Positions 26,617 through 34,551 of a stretch of DNA of 64,000 bases are shown here, piece after piece. The stretch is from positions 5,704,001 to 5,768,000 of the forward strand of contig NZ_CP033966.1 in the NCBI RefSeq assembly GCF_003854895.1. Direction: 5' to 3'. Source of the DNA: Pigmentiphaga sp. H8 (lineage in GTDB: Bacteria > Pseudomonadota > Gammaproteobacteria > Burkholderiales > Burkholderiaceae_B). Numbering within the stretch: position 1 is the stretch's first letter; every line of letters begins with the position of its first letter. The notes beneath the pieces are model-generated. The model worked only from the letters and a program-made list of their open reading frames with translations. It searched no databases and was not told the DNA's origin. Position numbers and translations under genes: made by a program.

Positions 26617-27594
26617 ATGAACCTGTACATACGGCTGGCCGTCCTGGCCGGCATCTTTTCCATGGCCGCCACGGCGGCGAACGCGCAGTCCTTTCCCACG
26701 AAGCCCGTCCGCATCCTCACGCCCTCTTCCGTGGGCAGCGGCCCCGACGTCGCGCTGCGGGCCATCGCCGAACAGCTCGGCAGGAAATGGGGACAGCCCG
26801 TGATCGTCGACAACCGCCCCGGCGGCAACGGCTTCGTCGCCACCGGCCTGTTCAAGCAGGCCAGGCCCGACGGCTACGAATTGATCGCGCCGGACAGCAG
26901 CCACATCGCGACGCATCCGCACACCTTCCGCAAGCTGCCCTACGACCCGCGGAAGGACTTCGAACCGATACGGCCGATCCTGAACACGGCGTTCTTCGTC
27001 GTGGTCGGCGCGAACAGCCCCTACAAGACGTTGGGGGACATCGTCCGGGCCGCCAGGGAGCAACCCGGCCGGGTGACCTATGGATCGTGGTTCGTGGGCA
27101 GCCCGGGACACCTGGGCGGACTGCGGCTGCAATCGCTCAAAGGCATCGAAATGCTGCACGTGCCGTTCAAGGACATGGGCCAGTTGATGGCCGCCGTCGC
27201 CGCCGGAGAAGTCGGATGGACGCTGGGCAGCGACGCCAGCGCCGGGCCGCTGGAGAAGGCGGGCAAGCTGCGCTATCTCGCCATCGCCGCGCCCGCGCGC
27301 TCGCCCACCCATCCGCAGGTGCCGTCCGTGGACGAGAGCCCGGACACCAAGGGGTACGACGTGCAGGCCTGGGTCGGCCTGTTCGCGCCGCCCGGCACGC
27401 CCGAGGCGATCAAGCAGCGCATCAGCGACGACGTCGCCGCCGTCCTGAAGTCACCGCAGATCGTCGAACGCTACCGGCTGCTCGGCTACGAGAATCCGGA
27501 CCTCGATCCCGGGCAGTTCGCCGCCCGGATCCAGCGCGACACGGACGCCTGGGGCGCCGTCATCAAGCAGGCGGGCCTGCGGCTGGACGACTGA
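26617..27594 (+). CDS. TTT/Bug-family periplasmic solute receptor
   Basis: 325 residues. The signal peptide ends AANAQS. Motifs: FPTKPVRILTPSSVGSGPDVALR (the usual GG loop is replaced by SVGSG), DNRPGGNGFVATGLF, PDGYELIAPDSSHIATHP, HVPFKDMGQLMAAVAAGEVGW and VPSVDESPD. It is followed by an SDR and a DMT exporter on the same strand, an apparent operon, and is divergent from the LysR at 25565. Confidence 0.9.
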   Translation: MNLYIRLAVLAGIFSMAATAANAQSFPTKPVRILTPSSVGSGPDVALRAIAEQLGRKWGQPVIVDNRPGGNGFVATGLFKQARPDGYELIAPDSSHIATHPHTFRKLPYDPRKDFEPIRPILNTAFFVVVGANSPYKTLGDIVRAAREQPGRVTYGSWFVGSPGHLGGLRLQSLKGIEMLHVPFKDMGQLMAAVAAGEVGWTLGSDASAGPLEKAGKLRYLAIAAPARSPTHPQVPSVDESPDTKGYDVQAWVGLFAPPGTPEAIKQRISDDVAAVLKSPQIVERYRLLGYENPDLDPGQFAARIQRDTDAWGAVIKQAGLRLDD

Positions 27595-27625
27595 CCACAA
27601 ACGCAACGAGAAAGGGACGTTCTTC

Positions 27626-28396
27626 ATGCAATCGAAGTCAAGGCCGGGAACGATGGATCGGTACCGGGTGGAAGGCCAGCTTGCCGTCGTGACCGGCGGC
27701 GCCCACGGCATCGGCCTCGCATGCGCCGGACTGCTGCGCGAAGCTGGAGCCCGGGTGGTGATCGTCGACCGCGACGGCCCCGCCGCCCAGGCCGCCGCGC
27801 GGGCGCTGGGCAACGGCGATGCCCGGGAACTGGATGTCCAGGATGCGGGCGGCATCGGTCCCGTGTTCGCCTCCATCCGCGCGCAGCACGGCCCCATCGG
27901 CATCCTGATCAACAACGCCGGCATCTCGATCCGCAAGGGCGCCCTGGAGCTGGAACTGGAGATGTGGAAACAGGTCCTGGACATCAACGTGACCGGCGCG
28001 TTCCTGTGCGCGCGGGAAGCGGTGCGCAACATGGACGCGACGGGCGGCTGCATCGTCAATACCGCGTCCATCATGGGGCTGTCCGGCGGGAGCCTGTATC
28101 CCAACGCGGCCTACCATACGGCCAAGGGCGCGGTAGTCAACATGACGCGGTCGCTGGCGATCGAGTGGGCGCCGCGCCGGATCCGGGTCAACGCCGTGGC
28201 GCCGACCTGGACCCGCACCTCGTTCATCGGCGAACTGTCCGCCGATGTCCGTACCCGCATCGATGCCCTGACACCCCTCGGCAGGCTGGCCGAACCCGAG
28301 GACGTGGCCGAGGCCATGCTGTTCCTGGCCAGCCCCGCCGCCTCGATGATCACGGGACACATCCTTCCGGTGGACGGCGGCTACCTCGCACAGTAG
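27626..28396 (+). CDS. Short-chain dehydrogenase/reductase
   Basis: 256 residues, classical SDR: TGGAHGIG cofactor loop, NNAGIS, and the catalytic S...YHTAK set (NTASIMG, YPNAAYHTAKGA). A C-terminal LPVDGGYLAQ also fits. It resembles FabG/gluconate 5-dehydrogenase-type oxidoreductases; the substrate is unknown. It lies 31 bp after the Bug receptor and 9 bp before the DMT exporter. Confidence 0.9.
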   Translation: MQSKSRPGTMDRYRVEGQLAVVTGGAHGIGLACAGLLREAGARVVIVDRDGPAAQAAARALGNGDARELDVQDAGGIGPVFASIRAQHGPIGILINNAGISIRKGALELELEMWKQVLDINVTGAFLCAREAVRNMDATGGCIVNTASIMGLSGGSLYPNAAYHTAKGAVVNMTRSLAIEWAPRRIRVNAVAPTWTRTSFIGELSADVRTRIDALTPLGRLAEPEDVAEAMLFLASPAASMITGHILPVDGGYLAQ

Positions 28397-28405
28397 ATTC
28401 CGTCC

Positions 28406-29251
28406 ATGCCTCCCATTGCCATTGCCTGCGCCATCCTGGCTCCGCTGATCTGGGGTGCGCAGCTCGTCGTCATCAAGGTCGGCCTCGCGGCCTTCCCGCC
28501 GCTGTTCTTCGTGTCGCTGCGCTTCGCCATCCTCTCCGCCATCCTGCTGCCCTTCGTGCCCAGGCCACGGCGCGACCAGGTGTGGCCCGTCGTGCTGATC
28601 TCCATCTTCATGGGCGGCCTGAACTTCTCGCTGATCTTCATGGGCCTGGGGCAGGGCCAGGCCAGCCTGGCGGGCGTGGCCATCCAGCTGGCGACGCCGT
28701 TCACGGTGCTGCTGGCCTGGCCGCTGCTGGGCGAGCGGCCGCCGGTGCGCGTCCTGCTGGGGGTGGTCATCGCGTTCGGAGGCGTGGCCCTGGCCACCGT
28801 CGATCCCGGCGCGCAGGTCGCGCTGCTGCCCACGCTCATGTTCGTCGGCGCGGCCTTCGGCCTGGCCATGGGCGGCGTGCTGACCAAGCGCTACGGCCCC
28901 TTCGATCCGTTCATGCTGGTTGCCTGGATGTCCACGCTGGCGCTGCCGCAGATCTTCGTCATGTCGCTGGCAATGGAAACCGGCCAGATCGACGCGCTGC
29001 GGTCCGCCCCCGGCTCGGCCTGGCTGGCCCTGGCCTACACCGTGTTCCTGGGAGGCATCGCCGGCTTCGGACTCTGGTTCTGGCTGATCGGCCGCTACTC
29101 GATGGCGCGGGTCGCGCCGTATGGATTGCTGCAGACGGCATTCGCCGTCATTACCGCCACGCTGTTCCTGGACGAACCCCTGACCGTCACGCTGGTGGGC
29201 GGCATGTTCCTTTGCATCGCCGGGGTAGCCATCACGCAGCGGCGGTCCTGA
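28406..29251 (+). CDS. DMT-superfamily (EamA) transporter
   Basis: 281 residues with about ten hydrophobic segments in two EamA repeats. Motifs include PLIWGAQLVVIKVGL at the start and GLLQTAFAVITATLFLDEPLT in the second repeat, typical of drug/metabolite exporters. It is last in the Bug-SDR-EamA operon, so it might export a pathway product. Convergent with the hydrolase at 29256. Confidence 0.9.
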   Translation: MPPIAIACAILAPLIWGAQLVVIKVGLAAFPPLFFVSLRFAILSAILLPFVPRPRRDQVWPVVLISIFMGGLNFSLIFMGLGQGQASLAGVAIQLATPFTVLLAWPLLGERPPVRVLLGVVIAFGGVALATVDPGAQVALLPTLMFVGAAFGLAMGGVLTKRYGPFDPFMLVAWMSTLALPQIFVMSLAMETGQIDALRSAPGSAWLALAYTVFLGGIAGFGLWFWLIGRYSMARVAPYGLLQTAFAVITATLFLDEPLTVTLVGGMFLCIAGVAITQRRS

Positions 29252-29255
29252 CCGC

Positions 29256-29909
29256 TCAGCCGGCCAGGTGCGCCATGACCAGCGCACGCAGCACCGGCAG
29301 CCGGCCCGAGAAGAAATGGTCCGCGCCCGGGACCACGACCACCGGCTGCGTCCGCGGCCGCGCCCAGTCGAAAACCAGGGGCAGGGGCACACGCTCGTCC
29401 TGCTCGCCATGGATCACCATGGCGTCCGGAATGTCCTCGGGCGGGTCGTAGCGGCGCCGCCCCGGAATGTCGCCGGCCGGCATCCCGGCCAGGCACGCGC
29501 GCCAGGCCGGATCGCCGCGATCGGCCAAGGTCCGCGCCACCCTGGCCTGCACGAACGCGCCGAAGGAAAAGCCGACCAGCGCCAGCCGCGTGCCGGGATG
29601 GGCATCGCGCAGCACCTGGCACAGCGCGAGCACGTCGTCGGTCTCGCCCTCGCCTTCGCCATGCGGACCGGTGCTGCGCCCCACGCCGCGAAAGTTCGGC
29701 CGGGCCACCAGCCAGCCCGCGTCGCACAGCGCCCGCGCCAGGAACTGGGGAATCTTGTGGCGCGCGCTGCCGCCCTGCAACGGATGAGGATGCGTGACGA
29801 CCGCCAGTCCGGCCACGGGCCCGCCGGGCAGGTCGAACACGACCTCCAGGTCTCCGGCCGGACCGTCCAGCAGCACGTCGCCGCTCTGGTTCAGATCGAG
29901 TGGTTTCAT
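29256..29909 (-). CDS. Alpha/beta hydrolase (COG2945-like)
   Basis: 217 residues. The catalytic triad is visible as S115 (GFSFGAF), D171 (HGEQDERVP) and H198 (GADHFF). The THPHPLQGG and RPNFRGVGRS motifs are typical of the small predicted hydrolases of COG2945. The start at 29909 is chosen over an in-frame upstream ATG because the protein then begins at the conserved region. It follows the intradiol dioxygenase by 46 bp on the same strand, so it may act on an ester or lactone of that pathway. Confidence 0.85.
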   Translation of the reverse strand: MKPLDLNQSGDVLLDGPAGDLEVVFDLPGGPVAGLAVVTHPHPLQGGSARHKIPQFLARALCDAGWLVARPNFRGVGRSTGPHGEGEGETDDVLALCQVLRDAHPGTRLALVGFSFGAFVQARVARTLADRGDPAWRACLAGMPAGDIPGRRRYDPPEDIPDAMVIHGEQDERVPLPLVFDWARPRTQPVVVVPGADHFFSGRLPVLRALVMAHLAG

Positions 29910-29955
29910 GACGGAAATCATACGCCCTGGACAGCGGCTCCTTCCCGCCAAACCG

Positions 29956-30894
29956 TCAGGATCGTTCGAGCACCGTCAACGTGGGACGTCCGCCGGTGGC
30001 CTTCTCCCTTATGGGCGGAACCGGCAGCCGGGGCGCTCCCAGCTCGATGGCCAGCGTATGCTCCAGGCTGTACCAGGCCACGTGCGCGTTCGCGCCGAAG
30101 CGGGGATCGCGCCCGGCATGGCGCACATAGTTCCCCACCAGCGCGCGCGTCACGCCGAACTGCACGTCGCTGTCCAGGTTCGGGTCGTCGTTCGAATAGA
30201 CCTGGGCGAACTGCGTCTTGTAGCCCGGCTTGTGGACCAGGAAGTGGATATGGGCGGGACGCATGTTGTGCCGGCCCTGCTTGCGCAACAGCGCGCCCAC
30301 CGGACCATCCACCGGAATCGGGTAACCCACCGGCTTGACCGAGACGAACTCCACCATCCCGGCCGCGTCCGTGTGGAACTTCCCCCTCAGGTTCATTTCC
30401 GCCTGCGCGGGATCCTGGTTCTCGTAAAACCCTTCGGGCGAGCAGTGCCAGACATCGACCTCGGCATCCGCCACCGGACGTCCCGCGGGATCGACGACGC
30501 GCACGCGGACGAGCAGCGGCACACCGCTGGTCTCGTCGCGGACGATGCTGTCGCCGTTGGCCATCGGCGGCGAGTTTTCCCGCCAGAACGGACCGAGCAG
30601 GTTGGCGGTCGTCTCGCCTCCCTGCCCATTGTTCAGCAGGCACACCAGCGAGGACAGCCCCAGCGAACCCGCGGCCAGCACCACCTCGTTGTGGGACGCC
30701 GTGGTGCGCTGCCCCAGTTGCGCGATAAGCGCGCATGCCTGCTGGAACTCGGCCTCGGTCAGCCTCACTTCGCGCGCGAATTCATGCAGATGGCGCACCG
30801 CGGCGCCCATGATCTCCCTGAAGCGCGCATCGGGCGCCCGGTCCAGCTCTTCGAGCACGGCGGCCGTCACATCGGCCTGGTTTCCTATGATCAT
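29956..30894 (-). CDS. Intradiol ring-cleavage dioxygenase (catechol/hydroxyquinol 1,2-type)
   Basis: 312 residues. The Fe(III) ligands Y157 (GFYENQ), Y191 (VGYPIP), H215 and H217 (RPAHIHFLV) are all present. An N-terminal helical dimerisation domain of about 100 residues precedes the LLGPFWRENSPP segment. Length and these motifs favour the catechol/hydroxyquinol 1,2-dioxygenase group over protocatechuate enzymes. The start at 30894 has AGGAG 6 bp upstream; an ATG 21 bp earlier lacks one. No maleylacetate reductase or muconate cycloisomerase gene is nearby. Divergent from a MarR gene. Confidence 0.92.
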   Translation of the reverse strand: MIIGNQADVTAAVLEELDRAPDARFREIMGAAVRHLHEFAREVRLTEAEFQQACALIAQLGQRTTASHNEVVLAAGSLGLSSLVCLLNNGQGGETTANLLGPFWRENSPPMANGDSIVRDETSGVPLLVRVRVVDPAGRPVADAEVDVWHCSPEGFYENQDPAQAEMNLRGKFHTDAAGMVEFVSVKPVGYPIPVDGPVGALLRKQGRHNMRPAHIHFLVHKPGYKTQFAQVYSNDDPNLDSDVQFGVTRALVGNYVRHAGRDPRFGANAHVAWYSLEHTLAIELGAPRLPVPPIREKATGGRPTLTVLERS

Positions 30895-31009
30895 CACTTT
30901 CTCCTGCTGCTGCATTGACTACCGGTGGACATTGCTTTTCAATGCGAGGCCGAAGGGCCGCGATGCGTGCCCGCCGTCCCCATGGCTTTTTCAAAGCGCT
31001 TCGCGAACG

Positions 31010-31570
31010 ATGACTCGTACCCCGAAATCCGGCCCCGCCGCCGAGAAAACCGGCGCCGATCGACCGGCCGATGACTCGCCCTCCCTCATCGACGACCTGA
31101 ACGAGCATCCCGGCCACCTCTTCCGCCGCGCGCAACAGATCTCCACCTCGGTCTTCTACGCGAATCTCGGGGAACACATCACGCCCATACAGTTCGCCCT
31201 CCTGAACGCCATCCAGCACCACCCCGGCGTCGACCAGGTCACACTGGCCAGCCTGGTCGGCCTGGACACCTCCACCACCGCGGCCACCGCCACCCGGCTG
31301 GAGGAAAAGGGCCTGGTCGAGCGGCGCCTGGAAGTCGTCCTGCGCCGCCAGCGCAAGCTGTACCTGACGGGCCAGGGGGTCCGGACCATGGAAGGCATGA
31401 CCCAGGGCCTGACCGACATGCGCAAGCAATTGCTTTCCAGGCTGAGCCCCTGGGAGCAGGAAACCCTGATGCGCCTGCTGCGCAAGTTCGTCGAGGTGAA
31501 CAACGAGTTCAGCCGGGCGCCGCTGGGGGAAGTCAGCCGGCTCCCCAAGGGCAAGCGCAACTCCGCCTGA
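31010..31570 (+). CDS. MarR-family transcriptional regulator
   Basis: 186 residues. The winged-helix core (HITPIQFALLNAIQHHPGVDQVTLASLVGLDTSTTAATATRLEEKGLVERR) is preceded by a basic N-terminal extension of about 40 residues. It resembles the NicR/BpsR type that represses aromatic catabolism. It is divergent from the intradiol dioxygenase across 115 bp, where CATTG-N5-CAATG (about 30931-30945) is a weak operator candidate. Also a candidate for the palindromes at 34369 and 34504. Confidence 0.9.
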   Translation: MTRTPKSGPAAEKTGADRPADDSPSLIDDLNEHPGHLFRRAQQISTSVFYANLGEHITPIQFALLNAIQHHPGVDQVTLASLVGLDTSTTAATATRLEEKGLVERRLEVVLRRQRKLYLTGQGVRTMEGMTQGLTDMRKQLLSRLSPWEQETLMRLLRKFVEVNNEFSRAPLGEVSRLPKGKRNSA

Positions 31571-31582
31571 CGCCATGCCGCG

Positions 31583-32575
31583 TTAGTCCAGGGTCAGGCC
31601 CACGGTACGCACCAAGGCCTCGTTCTTGCGCGAGGTCGCCGACAAGTCGGCCTTCACCGCGTCCGCCTTCCTGCCCTGGGGATCCAGGCCGTTCTGGGTG
31701 AAAACGGACGCGGCCTGGGGATGGGCCAACGCCTTGGCGAAGGCTTCGTTCAAAGTATCGACGATCCAGTCGGGCACCGACGACGGCGCGAACACGATGA
31801 AGCTGACCCGCGGCTGGAGCTCGGCGAATCCCGCCTCGGCGAACGTGGGCGTGTCCGGCAGCAGCGGGATGCGGGTCGCGCCGGTGACGGCCAGGGCCTT
31901 GATCGCGCCGGTCTTGATATGGCCGAGCGCCGGCGACCCCACACCACCGGACACGAGCTGGACCTGATTGGCCACCAGGTCGTTGATGGCGGCCGCATAG
32001 CCCTGATAGGGCACGTTCACGATGTCGACCCGGGCCTGCTGCTTGATCGACTCCAGCAGCAGGTGGTGCGTGTTGCCGATGCCCAGCGTGCCGTAGTTCA
32101 GCTTTCCGGGATGGGCCCTGGCGTAGTCCACCATGCCCCGCAAGGTATCCGCCGGCAGCCCCTTTGAAGCGGACAGAACGATGCGGGACTCGGCCAGGTC
32201 CACCACCGGCCGCAGGTCGGCGGCCTTATAGGGCAGCTTCTTGAACAGATGGGGATTGAGCGTCACGATCCCGTCGTCGGCCACCAGCAGGGTGTACCCG
32301 TCGGCCGGCGCGCGCAGCGCGGCGCTGGTCGCGATGATCTGGTTGCCCCCCGGGCGATTCTCGACGACCACCGTCTGGCCGAGCGCCGTGGTCAGTTGCT
32401 GGGCCACGGTCCGGGCCGCCAGGTCGGCCACGCCGCCGGTCGGATACGACACGATCAACGTGATGGGCTTGGACGGGAACGGCGCCTGCGCGTGGGCGGG
32501 CAGGGCCAGGACACAGCCCAGTGCGATCGAGGCCTTCGTCATCCACCCCAGTCCTGCGGTCTTGCTGCTTTTCAT
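31583..32575 (-). CDS. TTT/Bug-family periplasmic solute receptor
   Basis: 330 residues. The ATG at 32575 has a GGAGGAGAC site. The signal peptide ends PAHAQA. Motifs: FPSKPITLIVSYPTGGVADLAAR, ENRPGGNQIIATSAALRAPADGYTLLVADDG, NYGTLGIGNTHHLLLESI and LPDTPTFAEAGF. It is the last gene of the aldolase-PanE-like-receptor operon, and convergent with the MarR gene. Confidence 0.9.
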   Translation of the reverse strand: MKSSKTAGLGWMTKASIALGCVLALPAHAQAPFPSKPITLIVSYPTGGVADLAARTVAQQLTTALGQTVVVENRPGGNQIIATSAALRAPADGYTLLVADDGIVTLNPHLFKKLPYKAADLRPVVDLAESRIVLSASKGLPADTLRGMVDYARAHPGKLNYGTLGIGNTHHLLLESIKQQARVDIVNVPYQGYAAAINDLVANQVQLVSGGVGSPALGHIKTGAIKALAVTGATRIPLLPDTPTFAEAGFAELQPRVSFIVFAPSSVPDWIVDTLNEAFAKALAHPQAASVFTQNGLDPQGRKADAVKADLSATSRKNEALVRTVGLTLD

Positions 32576-32600
32576 GTTGTCTCCTCCGGTAATGTCCGGT

Positions 32601-33524
32601 TTATCCACGACGGTTTCCATTCCTGTAGGGGCCCAGGCAGGCCAGCGCCAGGTCGGCGATGGGCGTGGGCACGCCGGCCCGGCGCCCCTGGCTGCACAGT
32701 TCCCCGATGATCCATTCGACTTCCAGCCGCCTGCCGGCCTCCAGGTCTTCCAGCATGGAGACCTTGGCATCGGGATTGGCCCGGTCGGTGAAACGCATGG
32801 CCTTCTCGATCAGGTCCGGCGGCAGAGGGATCGCCAACACGCGCGCCACCGACGCGGCTTCGCGCATGGCGCGTTCGAGCTGTTCCCGCAGCCGCGCGTC
32901 GCCGGTAATCGGTCCGACGGGCTGGCGCGATAGGCAGCACAGCGCGGCGGTGGCCGCCAGCATGATGAATTTCTGCCAGAGCTCCGATACGATGTCCGCC
33001 GAAAGCTCGACGGAGAAACCGGCCTCCCGGCCCGCCCGCTGGAACGCCAGCATCGCGGGCGACACGTTTCCGTCCGGGTCGCCCAGCGTCAGCGTGGCCG
33101 TGGGCGTCTTGCGCTCGATCACGCCCGGCGCGACGATGTGGGACGACAGCAGCACGGTACCCGGACAGACGCTGCCGCGCGCAAGGTGATCGGCCAGGAT
33201 CCGGTGGGCCACGATACCGTTCTGGGTCGTCACGACCAGCGTCCCTGGCCCCACCATGGGCCGGATGGCCTGGGCGGCATCCTGCAGGTCGTAGAGCTTG
33301 ACGCCGCAGATCACGACGTCCGCCAGTTCCGCGCCAGGCGCATCCGTGGCCAGCAGGTTCGATACCGTGAACTCCTCCTCGCCATGGCGGATCCTCAATC
33401 CGTGCTTCCTGATCGCCTCCAGGTGCGCTCCCCGGCAGACCAGGGTCACGTCATGGGAAGCGCGGGCCATCATGGCCCCGAAGTACCCGCCTATCCCGCC
33501 CGCGCCAAAGACCACTATCTTCAT
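32601..33524 (-). CDS. Ketopantoate reductase-family (PanE/ApbA) dehydrogenase
   Basis: 307 residues. The N-terminal Rossmann loop is GAGGIGGYFG (7-16), followed by VKLYD and the TTQNGI segment. The C-terminal helical domain contains the K/E region SMLEDLEAGRRLEVEWIIGEL. The family reduces 2-oxoacids to 2-hydroxyacids. Its place between a class II aldolase and a solute receptor suggests a catabolic dehydrogenase rather than pantothenate synthesis. It starts 13 bp after the aldolase stop. Confidence 0.88.
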   Translation of the reverse strand: MKIVVFGAGGIGGYFGAMMARASHDVTLVCRGAHLEAIRKHGLRIRHGEEEFTVSNLLATDAPGAELADVVICGVKLYDLQDAAQAIRPMVGPGTLVVTTQNGIVAHRILADHLARGSVCPGTVLLSSHIVAPGVIERKTPTATLTLGDPDGNVSPAMLAFQRAGREAGFSVELSADIVSELWQKFIMLAATAALCCLSRQPVGPITGDARLREQLERAMREAASVARVLAIPLPPDLIEKAMRFTDRANPDAKVSMLEDLEAGRRLEVEWIIGELCSQGRRAGVPTPIADLALACLGPYRNGNRRG

Positions 33525-33537
33525 CGCATGCCCCCGT

Positions 33538-34350
33538 TCAATCCCTGAAGCCCGGCGCCACCCTGTCCGCCAGCCTGAGCATGGCCGGCCATTCCTTGTG
33601 GCCGAGCGGGCTCTTGCCGGTGGAGTATTCGTCCAGCCTGGCATCGCTGAATCCCAGCCTGGCGATCTCCCGCGCGATGCCGGCCGGCGGCAGCCGGGGC
33701 GGACGGCCACAGGCCAGGATGTCGAGCTGCGCCTGGCAGGCCTTCTCCAGGTGCCACATGATGCTGAAAGCCTCGGCCACGGTCTTTCCGACCACCAGCG
33801 TTCCATGGTTGCGCAGCATCAGGACGATGTTGTCGCCCAGGTCGCGCGCCAGCCGGGCACGCTCGTCCAGGCTGAGGGCAAGCCCCTCGGACTCGTGATA
33901 GCCGATCCGTCCGTGGAAGAGCATGGCGTGCTGCGTCAGCGGCAACAGCCCTTCCTCCAGCGCGGACACCGCCATGCCCGCACGGGTGTGGAGGTGCAGC
34001 ACGCAGTTGGCATCCTCGCGCATGGCATGGATGGCACTGTGGATGACGAAGCCGGCCTTGTGGACCTCGTGCCCGGACGGCTCGACCAGCGTTCCCTCCA
34101 GGTCGACCTTCAGGAGATTCGAAGCCGTGACCTCGTCGAACGCCAAGCCGAACGGATTCAGCAGGAACTGATCGTGCGAATCCGGAACCCGCATGGAAAT
34201 GTGCGTATAGATCAGGTCGGTCCAGCCGAAGTGCGCGACCAGCCGATAGCAGGCCGCGAGATCGATGCGGGCCCGCCGCTCGGACGTCGTGCCGGGCGGT
34301 GGCCCGCTCCCTCGCCGCGGGCGGTTTCCTGTCTCATCCATGTCATTCAT
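33538..34350 (-). CDS. Class II aldolase/adducin-family protein
   Basis: 270 residues. The zinc site is H119-x-H121 (HLHTRAG) and H182 (RNHGTLVVG); the IYTHISMR and NPFGLAFDEVTASNLLKVD blocks are family-typical. Members are fuculose-type aldolases, decarboxylases or dehydratases. The catalytic Glu of sugar-phosphate aldolases is not obvious, so a non-sugar aldol or decarboxylation substrate is possible. First gene of a minus-strand operon starting next to palindrome 34369-34386. Confidence 0.88.
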   Translation of the reverse strand: MNDMDETGNRPRRGSGPPPGTTSERRARIDLAACYRLVAHFGWTDLIYTHISMRVPDSHDQFLLNPFGLAFDEVTASNLLKVDLEGTLVEPSGHEVHKAGFVIHSAIHAMREDANCVLHLHTRAGMAVSALEEGLLPLTQHAMLFHGRIGYHESEGLALSLDERARLARDLGDNIVLMLRNHGTLVVGKTVAEAFSIMWHLEKACQAQLDILACGRPPRLPPAGIAREIARLGFSDARLDEYSTGKSPLGHKEWPAMLRLADRVAPGFRD

Positions 34351-34368
34351 GTCTTCTTCTCCGAAAGC

Positions 34369-34386
34369 AATTCAGCTTACTGAATT
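34369..34386. promoter_or_regulatory. Operator-like palindrome, copy 1
   Basis: AATTCAG-CTTA-CTGAATT, perfect 7-bp arms. It lies 18 bp upstream of the aldolase ATG, so a bound protein would block translation-proximal transcription of that operon. It shares ATTCAG-NNTA-CTGAATTG with the copy at 34504. Confidence 0.75.
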
Positions 34387-34503
34387 GGAGCTAGCATAGC
34401 GACAGCCTGGAGCGGCAACAAGAGAATTCTCCGTTCACGTTTTCCCCTATTTTTCGGGCTTTTCCAGCCGTATCTTGCTTTCCGAAATGGCTTTGCATAA
34501 ACT

Positions 34504-34521
34504 GATTCAGTGTACTGAATT
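34504..34521. promoter_or_regulatory. Operator-like palindrome, copy 2
   Basis: GATTCAG-TGTA-CTGAATT, perfect 6-bp arms with one mismatch at the seventh pair. It ends 30 bp before the ATG of the first VanA-like oxygenase, in the same orientation as copy 1 and 135 bp from it. Two copies, one per divergent promoter, imply that a single dimeric regulator controls both units. Confidence 0.75.
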
Positions 34522-34551
34522 GCAATATGGAAAATGCGAAGGGAGACCGCA

